Below are positions 6,739 through 6,799 of a stretch of 6,799 bases of DNA, piece after piece. The position numbers were made by a program, and so were the translations under genes. Source of the DNA: Gemmatimonadota bacterium (GTDB lineage: Bacteria > Gemmatimonadota > Gemmatimonadetes > Longimicrobiales > RSA9); NCBI GenBank assembly GCA_016207445.1, contig JACQPS010000053.1, positions 1-6,799 of the forward strand, given 5' to 3'. Every line of letters begins with the position of its first letter. Within the stretch, counting starts at the first letter, position 1. The notes beneath the pieces were generated by a model. That model was not told the origin of the DNA. It saw only the letters and a list, made by a program, of their open reading frames with translations, and ran no database searches.

Positions 6739-6799
6739 CTAACCCGCCGGCGACAGGAAAGTTTCCGGGAAACGGGCCCGGAGCCGGCGGATCACCTCC
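6739..6799 (-). CDS. 3' end of an unidentified upstream gene (partial)
   Basis: From the window edge one minus-strand frame reads EVIRRLRARFPETFLSPAG and then TAG. The codons are mostly G- or C-ending, as in the neighbouring genes, and the peptide has the look of a charged amphipathic carboxy-terminal helix. That is the only support: 19 codons are too few to name a family, and the gene's start is outside the window. The same bases contain overlapping short palindromes, so an untranslated regulatory region is the alternative. Confidence 0.35.
   Translation of the reverse strand, partial: EVIRRLRARFPETFLSPAG
6756..6773. promoter_or_regulatory. two overlapping short palindromes, possible operator
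   Basis: GGAAAGTTTCC (6756-6766) is a perfect palindrome around a central G, and GTTTCCGGGAAAC (6761-6773) is another, sharing the GTTTCC block. Interlocked GGAAA/TTTCC palindromes resemble operators of TetR-family repressors. No regulator gene is visible in the window, and the site lies about 160 bases upstream of the protease start, within what may be coding sequence of the preceding gene. It is described on pattern alone. Confidence 0.25.

Noticed and set aside
4229..6742. A very long open frame of 837 codons on the plus strand, opposite the protease and exporter genes.
   Set aside because: It is antisense to two genes with clear family motifs, its translation is arginine-rich and low-complexity with no domain, and long antisense open frames are expected in GC-rich DNA.
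6789..6799. GGATCACCTCC at the window end is identical to the conserved 3' end of 16S rRNA (anti-Shine-Dalgarno region).
   Set aside because: The bases before it do not read as the preceding conserved 16S helix, so this is not an rRNA gene end. On the minus strand it gives GGAGGTGATCC, but no start codon lies at a useful distance, so it is not a ribosome binding site either. Probably chance within coding sequence.

Overview
This is a very GC-rich bacterial chromosome segment in which every convincing gene lies on the minus strand. Read in transcription order (from high to low coordinates), it carries: the last 19 codons of an unidentified gene; a 559-residue S41 carboxy-terminal processing protease; a TauE/SafE-type membrane exporter; a 69-residue ORF that looks like the amino-terminal stub of an EamA/DMT transporter; a Rhizobium etli-type (asparaginase II family) L-asparaginase; a carboxymuconolactone decarboxylase-family protein; the ribosome-assembly GTPase Obg; and the DNA-uptake/recombination protein DprA. 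The protease sequence (amino-terminal helical part, PDZ and catalytic core) recalls Gemmatimonadota proteins, and the high GC fits. That assignment rests on memory of the family and is only moderately secure.

Spacing is tight. The protease and exporter genes are 21 bases apart, and the exporter and the EamA-like stub 15 bases apart. The stub and asparaginase overlap by 8 bases, asparaginase and the CMD gene by 8, and the CMD gene and obg by 11. Only obg to dprA (38 bases) and the end of dprA are interrupted, and both places hold repeats. This suggests one long co-directional transcription unit, with translational coupling at least from the stub through obg. The genes do not form an obvious single pathway: they combine envelope proteolysis, transport, amide hydrolysis, ribosome biogenesis and DNA processing, as in many housekeeping gene strings.

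The unusual parts are small. A 14-bp perfect tandem repeat (six full copies) fills the first 84 bases and supplies the stop codon and last residues of dprA. A short CCTCTGCG-type repeat fills most of the obg-dprA spacer and appears to supply the dprA ribosome binding site. The EamA-like gene seems to have collapsed to about one transmembrane segment while staying coupled to asparaginase. A perfect 12-bp inverted repeat lies inside the exporter gene. I see no RNA genes, CRISPR array, prophage, insertion sequence or defence system, and nothing that makes a credible new multi-gene system.
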